Shown: positions 13,094 through 26,390, numbered from the stretch's first letter. The stretch: DNA of 64,000 nucleotides from Proteles cristata cristata (GCA_017311185.1 JAESUZ010000980.1:2046001-2110000), one strand, 5' to 3'. The notes: generated by a model not told the origin, from the letters alone. Made by a program: numbers and translations.

Positions 13094-14289
13094 TTTCTTA
13101 GCTGACTCTCCAGCACTGTGAATGCTGATGAGGAAATTTGTGATAAAATCATTTCTGTGTATTAACTGGCTTTCCATATTCAGAATCCATGGAGTTAATG
13201 AGAAAAAGCATTTAACTGCATTACCAGTGGCATATGTATTCAAAATATGACTAGATGATATACTTATCACATTGTCTGAAACATAACATGGAAACAAAAA
13301 ACATGAAGATCAACAAGAAGCAAAGCTCCTTTTCAAGTTGTTAGAACAATGAGAAAAAAAATAATCCAATGTTCAAAATTTCTTTTTATGCATAAAAACC
13401 GCTTGAGTGATAGTTTTCAGATATGTTAAAAATCAGATAGTATCTTACTCCTTTTACACTCAGCTTGGTTTGGTATAAAACTTTTGGGTCTGACTTTTAT
13501 TTCCTTGAGAGGAATGTAATCGTCACACTGTGATCTTTCAGAGTTGATATTTACACGGAGGAAATCTGAAAATAACCTGTTTTAGCTCTTTTGACAGTGA
13601 GTTGCAATAGGTGTTTATTTCCCTGCTTACATGCTTGTAGATTTTAGATGGTTGAAAATTTTGTCACATTCTGTGCTGGCACTGGTTTTTGGGGTGTTAA
13701 TTTTCACTGGATTAGGCTGTGATGTAAACGAATGTGCAGGGAATGTGAGTCAAAGCTGGAGGTGAAACAGTGTATCCACAGCGGAGCTAGCTTGGGGAGG
13801 GGCCCCAGGGCAGAGGAGGTATTCACTGTATATCATCTTGTAGAAAGTAGTGGTGTAAATTCCAAGCTATGACACACTCTGGGATGAGAGCGAGAGCACC
13901 TCTGGCCATCAGGAAAATGACTGGGAACTGAGAGCCCAGGAGAATCCCTCCATAGACAGGAATCAGCAGGATGGAGCCCCGGGGTGGAGCACGAATGTGA
14001 GTCTTAGGCCAGTGAGCATTGACCTGTAAGGGAAACCTCGGTGGCGGCCTCCTGGGAGGTCTGAGTAGATACAAGAAATATGTGAAGTCGGGGCAGATTT
14101 GTATTAACAGAAAAGTATAAGTTTGCTGAAATGAAGGCCTTAAAAATCTTAGGTTTGAAGCCCCAGAATAATGCCAAACCCTATTGATTAGTAAGGAGGG
14201 GCTCAGATCTCAATGGTGCAGTGTCAGCAAACAGCCAGCAAACCAGGTGGGAAGGAACTGATGAAAATCTTAGCGGGAGGAGTGGAATA
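13094..14289. other. Gene-free stretch
   Basis: No gene or young repeat recognised. The frame at 13823-14074 on the minus strand is short and featureless. Confidence 0.5.
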
Positions 14290-14470
14290 GTGTGTTCAAT
14301 TTTAAGTGCTGCCTAGACACGGTACTGTGCCAGTATCTTTATGTGCCTTAATGTCTAATCCTCAAGACCCTTGTAGGATATTAGGGTCATCATCCCATTT
14401 TGGGGGTTGAAAATAGGTTTATTTGAGGTTAAACACTTGTCCAAATGTCATGGCTCGGTACATGCTTATT
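14290..14470 (-). repeat. MIR
   Basis: Antisense MIR: 'ttttaagtgctgcctagacacggtactgtgcc', 'ttaatgtctaatcctcaagacccttgtagg', 'tcatcatcccatttt', 'gaggttaaacacttgtcc'. Confidence 0.75.
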
Positions 14471-14639
14471 TCTTGTCATTTATTGCTCTTGCTAAGGATA
14501 TTTTCAGTTTTGGATAGTTTTGTTCCATTTCTATGGATTTCCCTAGAAGAGATCCAGGGGTCTCCTCACTTTGCCATCTTCATAGATGTCTCCAGCAGGC
14601 TCCTGCAGTGTGTATAGTGGGATCAGCTTAACCATCTAG

Positions 14640-14790
14640 GACAGCTGATCTTGAACTTCAGTGTGCATAAGAAATATCTGGGGAACATGTTAAAATTGCA
14701 GACTCCATAGAGTTTCCCTAAGTTCTAGTAGGTCTGAATCCAGGGGGTCCATATTTCAAATAAGCACCAGACTTGAAATCAGATGCAAAT
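14640..14790 (+). repeat. MER5-type hAT relic
   Basis: Sense order: 'gtgtgcataagaaatatctggggaacatgttaaaattgcagactcc', then 'agtaggtctgaatcc', which is the MER5A core. Confidence 0.75.
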
Positions 14791-14799
14791 TGTCTACAG

Positions 14800-16570
14800 A
14801 TTATGCATTGAGACAGACTATAATAAAACAGCATAGATCTGGGGTAGTATTCATCTTCAGATTTAGCCCATGGCCCCTATTCATCCAGTGCGGTTTTTAA
14901 TACAAAATTGAAGAGGTAGAAGAAGCTGCAGGTAGGGCAGGAAGTGAAGGAAGAGTAGAAAAGCTACTGAGATGTAGGTCAAGGAAGAGCCACGGGAGGC
15001 TCTTACACAATGCAGCTTTGACTGGCAAATACTGGATTACAAGGTCAATGCCAGAACGGTCTGGAACCTCTCCAAGCAGAACAGATAAACCCACAGGCCA
15101 ACTTTAACAGGAAATATCTGTTGGCAAATTTAATTTTTTGTATTTTTAAAAACAATTCTGGGGCAAAGGTTAATCATTTATTAGCTTAAGTAAAAATCCA
15201 GAGGTTTGTTAGGGGTTTCCTTATGTTAAAATAATGAGTAATATTGGGCTCATGCCAGAAAAGAATATAGATATACTGTGAATTTATTTATTTATTCTCA
15301 TAGTGTTTTCTTTGATAATAGAAATGGGTGGCTTTGACTCATGTTTTCTGATATACATATATATCAGATGCCAATTTTTTGTTTCCAGACACAAACCCAG
15401 AATTGTTTAGGGAGGACACTTTTTACTTAATGCAGCCACCCACAGTTCACTTAATGTAAGAAACTAATTCCTAAAAACTTGCTAGAAAATGGACTTCTAG
15501 AAACGTGATCATACTGAAATCTTGCCATTTATAGGAAGTCTATAATCAATCTTTCTGTGGAAAAGAAAAAAGTAACCACCCACTACTTGATCCATCTTGG
15601 CAAATCTAGACTTAATCATGTCTCTGTATTTTAATGCAAATTGTGGCAGCATTCAGAATAGGGCAGAATGAATAAGGATACGGAAGAAGTGCTTTTGAAT
15701 AAAGAATTTGAAAGCAAGGGAAAAGATCACATGGAAAATTGTATTTGAATAAAACTCAAAATAAGCAATCTTCACTTATTAAGCAGACTTAACTTACCTT
15801 ATAAATCGGTATTTACAGTAAGAGGAAAACTAATGTAAGTTATAACAGCAAAGTATAAAAATCAGGGCAATAACCAATTTTGTAACCTGTTTCTCATGAC
15901 GGAGTATACTGTTATCTGAAGACAAGGACAGTTCCACCAAAAAATACAGTGAAGAGTGCCAGGTGTCAGATTAATGAAGGACTTTATCAAAGAAGGTGGG
16001 TTTGGTGCATCTGACTTCTCTTTCATGGAAATTGGCAAAACATCACTGGTCCTAATCCTACAAATGTAGATGTTTAAAACAGGTTGAGGCAGCAACATTT
16101 TACAGGCCAGCATGAAAAGAAAAACAATCGCAGGAATGATATAATTACAGGGTAATAAAAACATAAACACCATTATTGCATTAATTTTATATTTGGGTTT
16201 TCTTCCATGGTTGACTTACCAGCTTATAAGAGCAAGGTTTTGATTACAAAATCAGTTAGATATTTTGCCATGTTATCCATCTTAAGACACACGCACACAT
16301 TGGAATTGATCATTTTCATAGGAGTTTGGTGTAATTTGCCATCAAAAAGAATAGAGGCTTTAGAAGGATTTTTACCAAACCTAGAGAGAAAGAAAGAGAA
16401 GTAGCAGCCGCTTTTGATTTCTTAGATACTTACAAATGAATACATTATCAGGAGTAACTGTTCCTTTATACTGACCTCCCAAGGCCATCAATATGCTCTT
16501 TCTTTGACTTCTAATAAAGGAGAGCCTTGCTGAGAGACAACTGTGTTATCTTAGCGAGTTACTTAAACCC
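14800..16570. other. Gene-free stretch
   Basis: AT-rich, no gene. Minus frames of 65 and 103 codons (14897, 15862) lack domains. Confidence 0.5.
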
Positions 16571-16574
16571 TACA

Positions 16575-16705
16575 AGGTTCAGTTTCTTTGCTTGTAAAAT
16601 GAAGTTACAATGGCTACTTCAGAACGCTGTTTTAGAGAGAAAAGGTAATGCCAAGGGGCTTTACCGGGTGCAAAGTTCAATAAATGATGGTTATCATTTT
16701 AATGT
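16575..16705 (+). repeat. MIR 3' part
   Basis: 'ttcagtttctttgcttgtaaaatgaagttacaatgg', then 'aaagttcaataaatgatggttatcattt', in sense MIR order. Confidence 0.7.
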
Positions 16706-16904
16706 TGGGAAAAGAAAGCCAGCGTCAGGAAGAAATGCCTCATTCTGATCCTCTTTATGCATCCCCTAGCTAATATGGTTGAGAGCCAGGCTCTTCATAG
16801 GAAAGTTGGCTCACAAATTCATGACATCAACGACAGTAACAAAATGAGCTCAATTGCTGGATACCAGTTGGAAGTATGACTCCTATTGGGGGGATGGTGT
16901 TAAG

Positions 16905-16906
<2 letters not shown>

Positions 16907-16935
<29 letters not shown>
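16907..16935. repeat. (GT)n microsatellite
   Basis: About fourteen uninterrupted GT units. Confidence 0.98.
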
Positions 16936-17119
16936 GTGTTGTTGCTGTGTGTTTAAAGCACTGGATGCTGTATGTAAGCAATGAATCTACCCCCAAAACC
17001 AAGAGTACACTTTACATCCTGGATATTAGCCAATTTGACAATAAATTACATTTAAAAAAAATAAATAAATAGAAGTAGGCATTTTAATAAAAATTAAATC
17101 AAATTCTTAAAAGAAACGA

Positions 17120-17322
17120 TAGGGAGCCTGGGTGGCTCAGTTGGTTAAGCATCCAGCTTCGGCTCAGGTCATGATCTCATGGTCTGTGAGTTCAAGTCCC
17201 ACATCGGACTCTGTGCTAACAGCTGAGAGTCTGGATCCTGCTTCGGATTCTGCATCTCCCTCTCTCCTGCTTGCACTCTGTCCGTCTCTCTCAAAAATAA
17301 ATAAACATTAAAAATTAAAAAA
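17120..17322 (+). mobile_element. CAN-SINE, plus
   Basis: Head agggagcctgggtggctcagttgg, box-B GAGTTCAAGTCCC, CT tract, tail tcaaaaataaataaacatt. It lacks the 'gactgccagc' block of the younger copies. No clean target-site duplication found. Confidence 0.93.
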
Positions 17323-17810
17323 TTTGTAGACATTTTTTTTTGTGTGACTGAGGACACCAGTAAATCTTGAGAGGCTGCACAGCAGCAACTATGTGCTTCT
17401 GGTGCTCGAGTGTGTCCAGGGTGTGGGATAGGCCAACCATTCTAACACCCCCTATCTGCAGAGTCACACAGAGCAGTCCCAGCCTTTAGCCCCTGGCCCC
17501 GCTCTCCTACTTTCAGAAATCCACTTCACCTCACATGGGTGAGCTGATTTGTTCTGAGTGTGGTCACTGAGATACCACAGATGAATACAAATCAACTTTA
17601 CTCCTGAAAAAATGATACATAAAAAACATAGTCTCATGTTTAAATACGTTTATTCATATTCTATAGCAGCACATGGAAGGCTCTGACATGTCTTGTTTAA
17701 CTCAGTTTTCCCAAACTATTTGCACCTTTAAATTTTTCTTATAACTGTATTTGATATCCTGCGCTGTCCTGCAAAATATACTTTGGGAAACATTAATATA
17801 GACTTAACTA

Positions 17811-17851
17811 CCTAAATTTAGACTTAACTATCTTATTAAGTCTAATTTAGG
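17811..17851. repeat. Imperfect palindrome (hairpin-forming)
   Basis: Arms TTAGACTTAA (17818-17827) and TTAAGTCTAA (17836-17845) are perfect complements around an 8-base loop. The match extends outward into CCTAAA / TTTAGG with one interruption. Confidence 0.8.
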
Positions 17852-19383
17852 TTTAACTACCTTAACTATCTGGCTATCACAGAGGTAGCACTGTTTTAAC
17901 GCAAAGATATTACTATACCAAGACAGCATTTTGACAAATATCTTAAATTTTTACTCAGTTGAGTATTTGTCCATACCTTCTCATTTTACCCAGTCGCTTT
18001 CCCCTATGTAAAGGCGCCTAAAGGAATGGAGCACAGTAAGTTTCTTTATCTGGCTTCTGTCTGTTTCCCCCACATTTTATGTCCCATCCATTGAGTGTTA
18101 GTATCTCAAACCTCCTTGAGATTAGATCTGAGCAAGGAAAAAGGCAGCATCTTAGAAACAGGAAAATGGAAAGAGTACTGATATTTTGAAATTTATATAT
18201 TTACAAACATTAGTTTATCCATCTGGCATAAAGGAGCATGAATCCTCCATGTTCACGGCCCCGAACGGTGTACTGTACATCGTACTCAAAGGTCACCTGA
18301 GTGTGAAGAGTATAGATCCCCACATATTCATCCTTCAGATTCTGAACTGGTAAAGAATCCAGACAGCAAGGCTGTCTGAAGCTTCCCAATTCCAACCCTA
18401 ATAAAATTAAATTTCAGAACGAACGTGAAGAAGGTATATACCACTGCTTCTCAGAAACAACACGCTGAACGTTGCCACTTGCATTATTTAGAAGCCACTT
18501 ACAGTTTGCCAATGGATGTGACTCTAACTGATGAAGACATTCTGTTTCCAGCTCCCTTCAAAATGGAAGATTGTACTTACTATTTCAGCATAATAATAAT
18601 TATATTATTACTGGGCTAGGTAGAGGCAATTTTTCCTCACCGGGAGTACAATGCAAAGGACATTCTACAGAAGTTGGTATGTGGGATAAGAACCTCCAGC
18701 CTAACGACCAATTTTCATATGGTGTCAATTATCTCAAATGGTCTCAATAGAAAGCTAAAGAATCCTAATGCGGGGGAAAAATATCCAAAGGCAAATCTAA
18801 AGGGTAATAAACACAAGGAGATCAAACAAACCTGACAGGAGATATTGTGGGAGCTATTGGCAATTTCCTCCCTAGACCTCTGGTTTCCAACCACAGTCTA
18901 CCTCATCAGAGCAAAGGGCAAAGAAATTCCAGTGGGATTAACTCATAATATTTCTGAGCACAAGAGGTACTTGAAACAAATCTCCAGTATAAGCTATGAG
19001 TTGGCTGAATAATATATTAATATATCTTTTAGCACGAGGTTCAGGTAGTTTCCAAGCTGGTTCATTTAAGGAATAGTGTCCACAATCTCACATCCCAATC
19101 TGGAGGCTGAGTAACAGAAACATTCAGCTGTAGAGAGACCAAAATGCAAATACAAGTATGACTTTTGTACTTGTGTTTAGAAACAGTTGTTTTCCTTTGA
19201 GAAAATAATTTCACCTCTCCATTTTTGTATCAGTGAGGTGATAAAATCATATAATAATATTTAAAATTCATTACATTTTAATTTGTTGGTGTAATAATTT
19301 TTTTCTATTATTTTTCTCTATTAGAAAATAGTTATTCCCAAAGACCACTATACAGATGGATTGTGTTGAAATCTTTTGGTGAG
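17852..19383. other. Gene-free stretch
   Basis: No gene or clear repeat. The 18210-18619 frames on the two strands are unrelated and featureless. Confidence 0.5.
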
Positions 19384-19384
19384 T

Positions 19385-19520
19385 TTTGTAAAAATAAAGT
19401 ATCTTGGGCTTTGCCCCAGAGATTCTGATTTAGTAGGTCTGGGGTGGGGTTCAAGGTTGTGCATTTTTTTGAAGTGATACTCATTCTAACATGCGGCCAG
19501 GCTTGAGAATCACTGACTTA
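19385..19520 (+). repeat. MER5-type hAT relic
   Basis: 'ccagagattctgatttagtaggtctggggtggggttcaagg...tgcattt' matches the diagnostic MER5A core. Confidence 0.85.
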
Positions 19521-19892
19521 GAGGTACAGCAGCCAGGAGTAAAATGAATATCTCCCATTTGGAGCAAGTCATCAAGGATGTTTCAATTGTTAATAACAGA
19601 GACGTTGTCAATTTGATTTCTACAGTAAAGGAAATTCATCATCTCAAAACACTGGAAGCTTGGAAGTTGGGCAAGTTCCATGTTGTGGTTCCCCTTTTGT
19701 CTGATCTGGCAGTTCTGGCTGCCTCTGTGAGATGTTTTCAACCTCAGACTTTCAGCAAGTCTCTTTGTCTCCTGCATTTCTTTTAGAGGCAAGAACTCTT
19801 TATCCAGTTTTGCTTTGCATTTTATTGGCCAGGATTGGATCACACGCTCATTCATAAACTGATCATTAGCAAATATTATGGCATTTCTAAGA

Positions 19893-20077
19893 TCAGTGGT
19901 CCTCATTCTTGGCTGAGAATTGGAATCATTGGGAAAACTTTAAAAATTGGAGTATCTGGGTCCAACCCCCAGAGTTTGTGATTTAATTGGTCTGGGGTGT
20001 GGTCAGGGCACCTAAAGTTCAAAAAGTTTCCCAGATGACTGTAATGAACAGCTAAATTTGAAAAACCACTGTCTTAG
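19893..20077 (+). repeat. MER5-like hAT element with both ends
   Basis: Starts cagtggtcctcattcttgg and ends ttgaaaaaccactg, which are complementary termini of the CAGTGGTTCTC type. The interior has 'gggtccaacccccagagtttgtgatttaattggtctggggtg'. Internally deleted, non-coding. Confidence 0.8.
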
Positions 20078-20079
20078 GT

Positions 20080-22155
20080 TAATCATCTGGAGATGGAACA
20101 CTGCTAGCTAGGGAGTCAAATACCATGACCACGAAAATCCTCTAAAATCCCTTAGACAAAAAGTGCTTCTACTTTACACCAGAGTTACAATCACTAGAAG
20201 CCTTACAGACTTATTCAGGGTAAGACCAACTAAAAAGTGCCATAAACATGTGTTCTTTGATTCTGAGTCTAATGTGCTTCCTACCATGACACATCTACTT
20301 CTGTGTCTAGAGTTGGTGATGGGAAGGAAGATCGTCATGCAGGAAGCATTGCAACTCATCTTGGTGACTCCAACACCATCTACGTCCAGATTCAGCTAGA
20401 ACTTGCTATCGCCATTAAGGGGCAACTAGTAAGCAAAGTAAATAGATACAACAAAAAGGAGTCACATCAGAGGTTGGCGAACGGTAGATTAAAAAAATCA
20501 GAAAATTTTCACTTTTGCCATAATGTATCATCACAATAACAGCATGTTCTTTGACATAACTGGATACAAATTTCTCTTTTAGAAAATCTTTTCTATAAAA
20601 ACCTCTCGTTGGTGAAATTTGGCAGGCTCTATAAGAGAGAGGAGAGCTCAGTAAAGAGGGGAGAAAAACCGTACATTTTTTACATGGTTTTTAAAATACA
20701 TACTTTCCCAAAAATAGTCATAGAATTTAACAAACTGGCTTTTAACCAGGAGAAAACTATCCTGAGTTATTTACAGGCCTGAGATTACCAAGTGGATTAC
20801 CCTAACTGTACATTCACATTATGTTTACAACTTTGAATTTTTTTCAGTGTGCATTTTACAACCATTCACATTTCATAAATGTAAATCAAAATACCTTTCT
20901 TGGCCTATTAGATGGTGCAACCTTTGGTTGGGTCTCATTATAGACAATTATAATCAAAACATTGAAAATTCTCCCTCTCAGGTTTCAAAGAAAAAAAAAA
21001 CAATATAAAAAAGTTACAATTCCTCAGGCTAGAATGATTTCAGCAGAAGAGCTATGATTAAAGTTTAACAAATTAGGAAGAAAAGAAAAAGGGTAGCTAT
21101 AAACGAATTTACTTATTAATAAAACCCTCATATTAAATCTAGGAGGTATCCCCTTAGAACTTGAATAGAGATGATTTGGGGGCCTTCAAATCAAATACTG
21201 TTATGTAGCTGGTATAAAAATTTGACTTTTTATTAGCTCAAAGACTAGATATAGGTTGAATATATGGTTTTGAGAGGATGTTAGGTAAATTCCTTAATGA
21301 TGATCATTCACTACCATTCATTACAGAATGTTAAAAATTTATCATTATGAGAGACTTCTATTCTTTCCAAAATGTATACCGTTACTGCTAGAATCAACCA
21401 TCTTGACTGGCATGGTGTGACTTTCTTATCCTTATATTCTAAGGTACTCGCTCTTGGTAGCCACATTGATAGCCTTGTTCCCTGGAAAGGAAAGCATCCA
21501 CCTCATGCTCATTCGACAAGTTACAAACATTAAAGGACCACCACCCATGAGCCAGGGGCTGTAGTAGACTTTGGTGATATTTAAATTAGAAACACAGATC
21601 CAAATATAAAGGACTTTTTATCCACTGGGAGAAAGTGTTACGAAAACCACATATGGAAATCCAGTGTGTTATACATCATGACAACGGAAAACATAGAATG
21701 CTAGGGAAACATAGGCAGAGAGCTACCAAATTGAGCTGGAAGGTGGGGTGGAGATGGAGAAGGCAGGGCTTTTGAGAGAATATAATGCCTACATAGGAAT
21801 TAGACAGCCATAGAAAGAAGAAACAGATATATCAATATCACGAGAAAATATATGCAGGAGATAAACAAGTAGCTATGTTTAGCAGCCATATAAGGTTACA
21901 GAGAGACTTGGTGAGGGGGCTGAACAGAGGGTTAGATAGAAGTCATGTCACAGAAGCCAGGTAAGTCCCAACATTTTGGCCTGAAGATGGTATCTTGAGC
22001 TTTTTTCATCAGATTTTATAAGTTTCCCCACGTATTATGATAAAAGGAACCAAATCGTTTGAGAGACATGATAGTAAAGGAACTACTATTGCAAAATCAT
22101 AGCAATCTGCTTACTGTAGAAAGTAAGACAGAAGTGATTGAATAGACACCTTTAA
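20080..22155. other. Gene-free stretch
   Basis: About 2 kb, AT-rich, no gene. The 20163-20539 frames overlap on both strands and carry no domain. Confidence 0.5.
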
Positions 22156-22156
22156 T

Positions 22157-22330
22157 GGAGCACCTACTGTATGACAGGCAGTGTATTAGGTGCCTTGCAC
22201 ACAGTATTTCTAATGCTCATAATAACGCTGCAAGTCAAGTATTATTCCTATTTTACAGGTGATACGACTGACACTCAGAGACACTGAAGGGTTTACATGG
22301 ACCTGGTTGCTTCCAGTGAGATGAGAAACA
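22157..22330 (-). repeat. MIR
   Basis: Antisense MIR: 'gagcacctactgtatgacaggcagtgtattaggtgcc', 'tatttctaatgctcataataacgctgcaag', 'cctattttacaggtgatac', 'actcagagac'. Confidence 0.85.
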
Positions 22331-22774
22331 GGGCTTATCAAATTGTACCATAAAGATATGGCAGGATTTTTTGTCCATGGTTCATTTCTGAGATAAAAAA
22401 AGAAACAGTGTAGAAGACTCTATTTCCTCCAGAATCAGTGGCCAAAGCATAGCTCAAATACCCATCATTCATCAAATTAGTAAATGAGTCATCTTTACCC
22501 CCTTTTCCCAGGCTAGAAGCCAAAAAAACTTCTCATCATTTTAAAATGAGGAGGGTGTCAATTTGAGATTAAACTCTGCCCACATTAGTTAACTGCATGT
22601 ACGTTCAGCGTCTGCTGACTCGCTAGTAGATTACAATCAGAATCTTCTAGTCACTATATAAGGGGCAAATACCTTTGTTATATAGTCATAAAGCTTTGTT
22701 CTACTAACATCTTTATAGCAGATCCATGGACAAGTGACCTAATGTTCCCCCAGGACTTTTCTTGAAAGATTATT

Positions 22775-22860
22775 GTTGATTAAATGAGAAGATATGTTTA
22801 AAGCCCTAAGCATTGTGTTTGAAACATAATAAATCTGTGATAAATGACAACTATTATTGC
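22775..22860 (+). repeat. MIR 3' fragment
   Basis: 'gttgattaaatgagaagatatgtttaaagccctaagcattgtg...aataaatctgtgataaatg', in sense MIR 3' order. Confidence 0.7.
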
Positions 22861-23147
22861 TGAGAACCAGTCAAGATTCTCTTGCTTCTACTACATCTCT
22901 CCAGCCTCACCAACACATGCAGAGAGATTTTGAAGACTCGGAGTTCCATTTTAGGACAGAAGGACTCAGTTACGTTCACTGGGGTGTAGGGTGAAAGAAT
23001 GAAGGGACCACCACCACATTTTGGGTCCATAAAGATAGAGAAATCTTTTAATAACCAGACAGTAAATTGTCAACACTTACAGACACAACCTTCACTATAA
23101 TCTTTGATTGTCAGTAAATCATCTCTTTGCTTAAGAAAAGTAGTTGA

Positions 23148-23345
23148 GGGGCACCTGGGTGGCTCATTCGGTTAAGCATCTTACTTCAGCTCAGGTCATG
23201 ATCTCATGGTTTGTGGGTTCGAGCCCCGCATCAGTCTCTGTACTGACAGCTAGCTCAGAACCTGGAGCCTGCTTCTGATTCTTTGTCTCCCTCTCTCTGA
23301 CCCTCCCCTGCTCACACTGTCTCTCTCTCTCTCAGAAAAAAAAAA
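23148..23345 (+). mobile_element. CAN-SINE, plus
   Basis: Head ggggcacctgggtggctcattcgg, box-B GTGGGTTCGAGCCCC, CT tract and an oligo-A tail. Flanked by near-duplicate AAAAGTAGTTGA / AAAAGGGTAGTTGA. Confidence 0.95.
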
Positions 23346-23354
23346 GGGTAGTTG

Positions 23355-23475
23355 AACCTTAGCTTTATTTCCAGATGAGGAATCTAAAACACACAGATGT
23401 TATATAATATATTCAAGGACTTATAGCCAAAAGAGGTTGGAATTGAATTCACACCACCTGATTGTAGGTCATTGG
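23355..23475 (-). repeat. MIR fragment
   Basis: 'tttatttccagatgaggaatctaaaacacacag...tcaaggacttatagccaaaag' follows antisense MIR order. Confidence 0.65.
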
Positions 23476-24480
23476 CTAATCTTCCTAAAACATGTATTTG
23501 AGATAGTCATTCACTTGCTCATATTTTTCTCGATTGTCTAGTACTTGTTGAATACAATTCAATATTTTAAAAACTAGCATTCAAAGCCCTTTACAGTGCA
23601 GTCCCATGCTCTCTTTCCAGGCTGTCTACTACCACTCTGTCAAGCAGCCAGAACCTAGCCAAACTCAACTGTTGCCATTCTCTAGGGAAGCCCCACATTG
23701 CAACACTCTGATGCCTTTTCCCATTCAGTTCTCTCTGCCTGAAGTGCACTTGAATCTTCCTTACCCATCCAGCTCACTCTTGTTTTCCAAGTGTCAGCCC
23801 AAATATCACCTTCTACCAAAACAAAACCTGACTGGGTATACCCAACTGGAAGTGATCTAAATCAAGTGGTCTAATTTCCCACACCTGACTTCTGTATACT
23901 GCTCTTACTGTGTTAAGTCTAGTTTTATATACTTAAGTTGCCATGTACTTCTCTTTACTTCTTCAACTGTAAGCTCCTTGTAGTTAGAGGCTATGTTTAA
24001 ATCTCTGCATTTCCATACCCTGAAATAGTTCTACACATTGTACATGATTTTTTAAAAAATGTTTTCCACGTGAATGAAAGACTGAATGAATGCAGACTCA
24101 GATGTCCACTTCCTTATCTAAGTTACTGATAAAAGTGTAAGTCCCTAGGGAAGATGTGCTTATGTAAAGAGACAGGTTTCTATCTCATATTACGAATTCA
24201 AATACCTCAGCGCCACAGCACAGTGGAAAGACATTGCACCATTTGTTTCCCATCAGGAAAGATGTGAATGCGGTCAGTTTATCAGTTTAGTTTTTACCTA
24301 ATGCTTTGCTGTCCCAGGGTCCATCTAGGAGTCCACATCTATACTTCAAATACGTGAAAAAGTCCAAATGTGAAGTGATTTGGCCTGGAATTCTCTCGGT
24401 GAGAAGATTTTAAATTGTATATTTAGTTTCTTTAATAGATACTGGACTCTTCAGATTTTCTGGCTCTTCTTGTAAGTGGC
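23476..24480. other. Gene-free stretch
   Basis: No gene. The 84-codon frame at 23606 overlaps an unclassified old interspersed-repeat-like block (a cctgactgg... 'ctccttgtagttagaggctatgttt' stretch) and is not a credible protein. Confidence 0.45.
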
Positions 24481-24484
24481 TTCT

Positions 24485-24730
24485 TTTTTTAACTGAGGCA
24501 TAGTTGACATACAATGTTATATTAGCTTCAAGTGTACAGCATAGTGATTGGATAATCCTATATATTACACAACGTTCACGAGGTGTCGTCACCATATGTT
24601 ACCACCCAAAATTATTACAATATTACTGACCGTAATCCCTATGTCATCCTTTTCATCCTTGTGGTTTACTTTATAACTGGAAGTTTGTACCTCTTAAACC
24701 CTTTCACCTCTTTTGCCCATGACCGCCAGG
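24485..24730. repeat. Old L1 3'UTR-type fragment
   Basis: 'actgaggcatagttgacatacaatgttatattagcttcaagtgtacagcatagtgattgg' and 'ataactggaagtttgtacctcttaaaccc' are hallmark blocks of old mammalian (L1M-type) 3' ends. Confidence 0.7.
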
Positions 24731-24892
24731 GTTTTGCTAAGTTGCACTTTTTCAGTGCATTTCAACTAAGTCATCAAGTACATCGGTATCATGTATATAA
24801 TATCCATTTTTGCTTTTCATATTTTGTTTTCATTTCTGTAGGACCTATAGTGACATAACGTATTCATCTTTTCATTTATTTATTTGTATTTT

Positions 24893-25215
24893 CTTTTTTT
24901 CTTAATCAGTCTTGCTAGATCTTATCAATTTTATTCATCTTTTTTCAAAGAGCTTACTGTAAAATTATTTTCTCTGCAATACACTTTTTTCTGTTCTTTG
25001 GGTTTGATTTTTTTCTCTTATCTTTACTACTTATTTCCTTCTATATTTTTGGTTGATTTGCTGTTCTTTTCTAACTTCCCGAATGGAAATTCAGGTAATT
25101 TTCACCTTTTTCCTATTCTGATATGCATTTATGTCTATTAATTCACCTTTAAACTTCTTAGCAAACGTGTAAGTTTTAATAAGTTGTTTCTTCATTATAA
25201 CTTAGATCAAAATAC
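24893..25215 (-). repeat. Old L1 ORF2 fragment, antisense
   Basis: Antisense ORF2 blocks: 'cttgctagatcttatcaattttattcatcttttttcaaagagctta', 'ttctttgggtttgattttt', 'tttctaacttcc'. The 85-codon plus-strand frame here is the antisense shadow. Confidence 0.75.
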
Positions 25216-25224
25216 TCCCCGATA

Positions 25225-25560
25225 CAGTTGACCCTTAAGCAACACTGGTTTGAACTGCATGAGTCAATTTAAACATGGACTGTGTTTTCAATACAGTACA
25301 GTACTATACATGTATTTTCTCTTCCTTATTATTTTCTTAATGGCATTTTCTTTTCTTTAACTGACTTTACTGTAAGAATATAGCATACAATATATATAAC
25401 ATACAAAATAACATCTGTTAATTGACAGTTTATGTTATCAGTAAGGCTTCCAGCCAATGGTAGGCTATTAGTAGTTAACTTTTTGAAGAGACAAAAATTT
25501 GATTAAAATTTCTGTCTGCATAGGGTTTGTGCCCCTATTCATGTGTTCAAGGGTCAACTA
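25225..25560 (+). mobile_element. Tigger-like (pogo/Tc1-mariner) DNA-transposon relic
   Basis: Terminal inverted repeats CAGTTGACCCTTAAGCAACA (left) and the complement of TGTTCAAGGGTCAACT (right), with TA next to both ends. Interior includes 'ggtttgaactgcatgagtc'. About 335 bp, an internally deleted non-autonomous copy with no transposase. Confidence 0.85.
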
Positions 25561-26390
25561 TATTTTGAAACACAATAGAATTTTTTTTTTAATCCAATAA
25601 TTAAGAGATACATTTCTTACCTTCCAAGTTACTTTTCAACATTAATTTTCTGACACCATTTGGGTCCTCTAATTCAGTTCAATTCTGACATTAGCTATGC
25701 AAAGTTAGCACAATCCTCACAAGATAAAGGCTCAGTCGCATAGGACGGCCCCCCTTCAGAAGGTAGTCTGAAGTCTTGAGTGTTCTCAATTCATCTGCTC
25801 TTGTGCTCAGCCAGCTACAAATCCAGGGCTTCACAATACTTTTGGATTTGAAAGTTTGCTAGAATGACTAGTAATGACTAGTATAGAAGTACTATACTTA
25901 TAATTATTGTTTTATTATAAAGGATACCAATGAATAGCCACTCATAGAGACACACAAGGCAGGATTAGAAGTGTCCCAATTGTAGGAACTTCTGTCCATG
26001 GAGTCAAGAGGCAGTCACCCTTTAGTTATTTCAATATATTCACCATCCAGGCAGCTCCCTTGATCCTTGCATTCAGGATCTTTAATCAAGGTAACATTAA
26101 GCAGTCATGATGGATTAAGTCATTGGCTATGCAGTTGAGCTCTACCAACAGCCTTCTTCCTGTCATTAGTAGTCAGAGTATGGGGCTGAAAGTGCTCTCT
26201 AATCAGGTACTTAGTTTTTCCAAAATGGCTGGCTCCTCCCTTGATACTATCTGAGAGCTCACTGTGAGTCACCTCACTAGCATAAACTCAGGAATAATCA
26301 AACATGAGTCATTTTGAAAAACAAAAGACACTCCTATCAGGACATTCCAAGGGTTTTTGACTCTCTATGCCATAAACCAGGAACCAAAAA
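25561..26390. other. Gene-free stretch
   Basis: No gene or clear repeat apart from short poly-T runs. Confidence 0.5.

Noticed and set aside
16907..16935. Dinucleotide repeat considered as a regulatory Z-DNA element
   Set aside because: An ordinary (GT)n microsatellite with no nearby gene.
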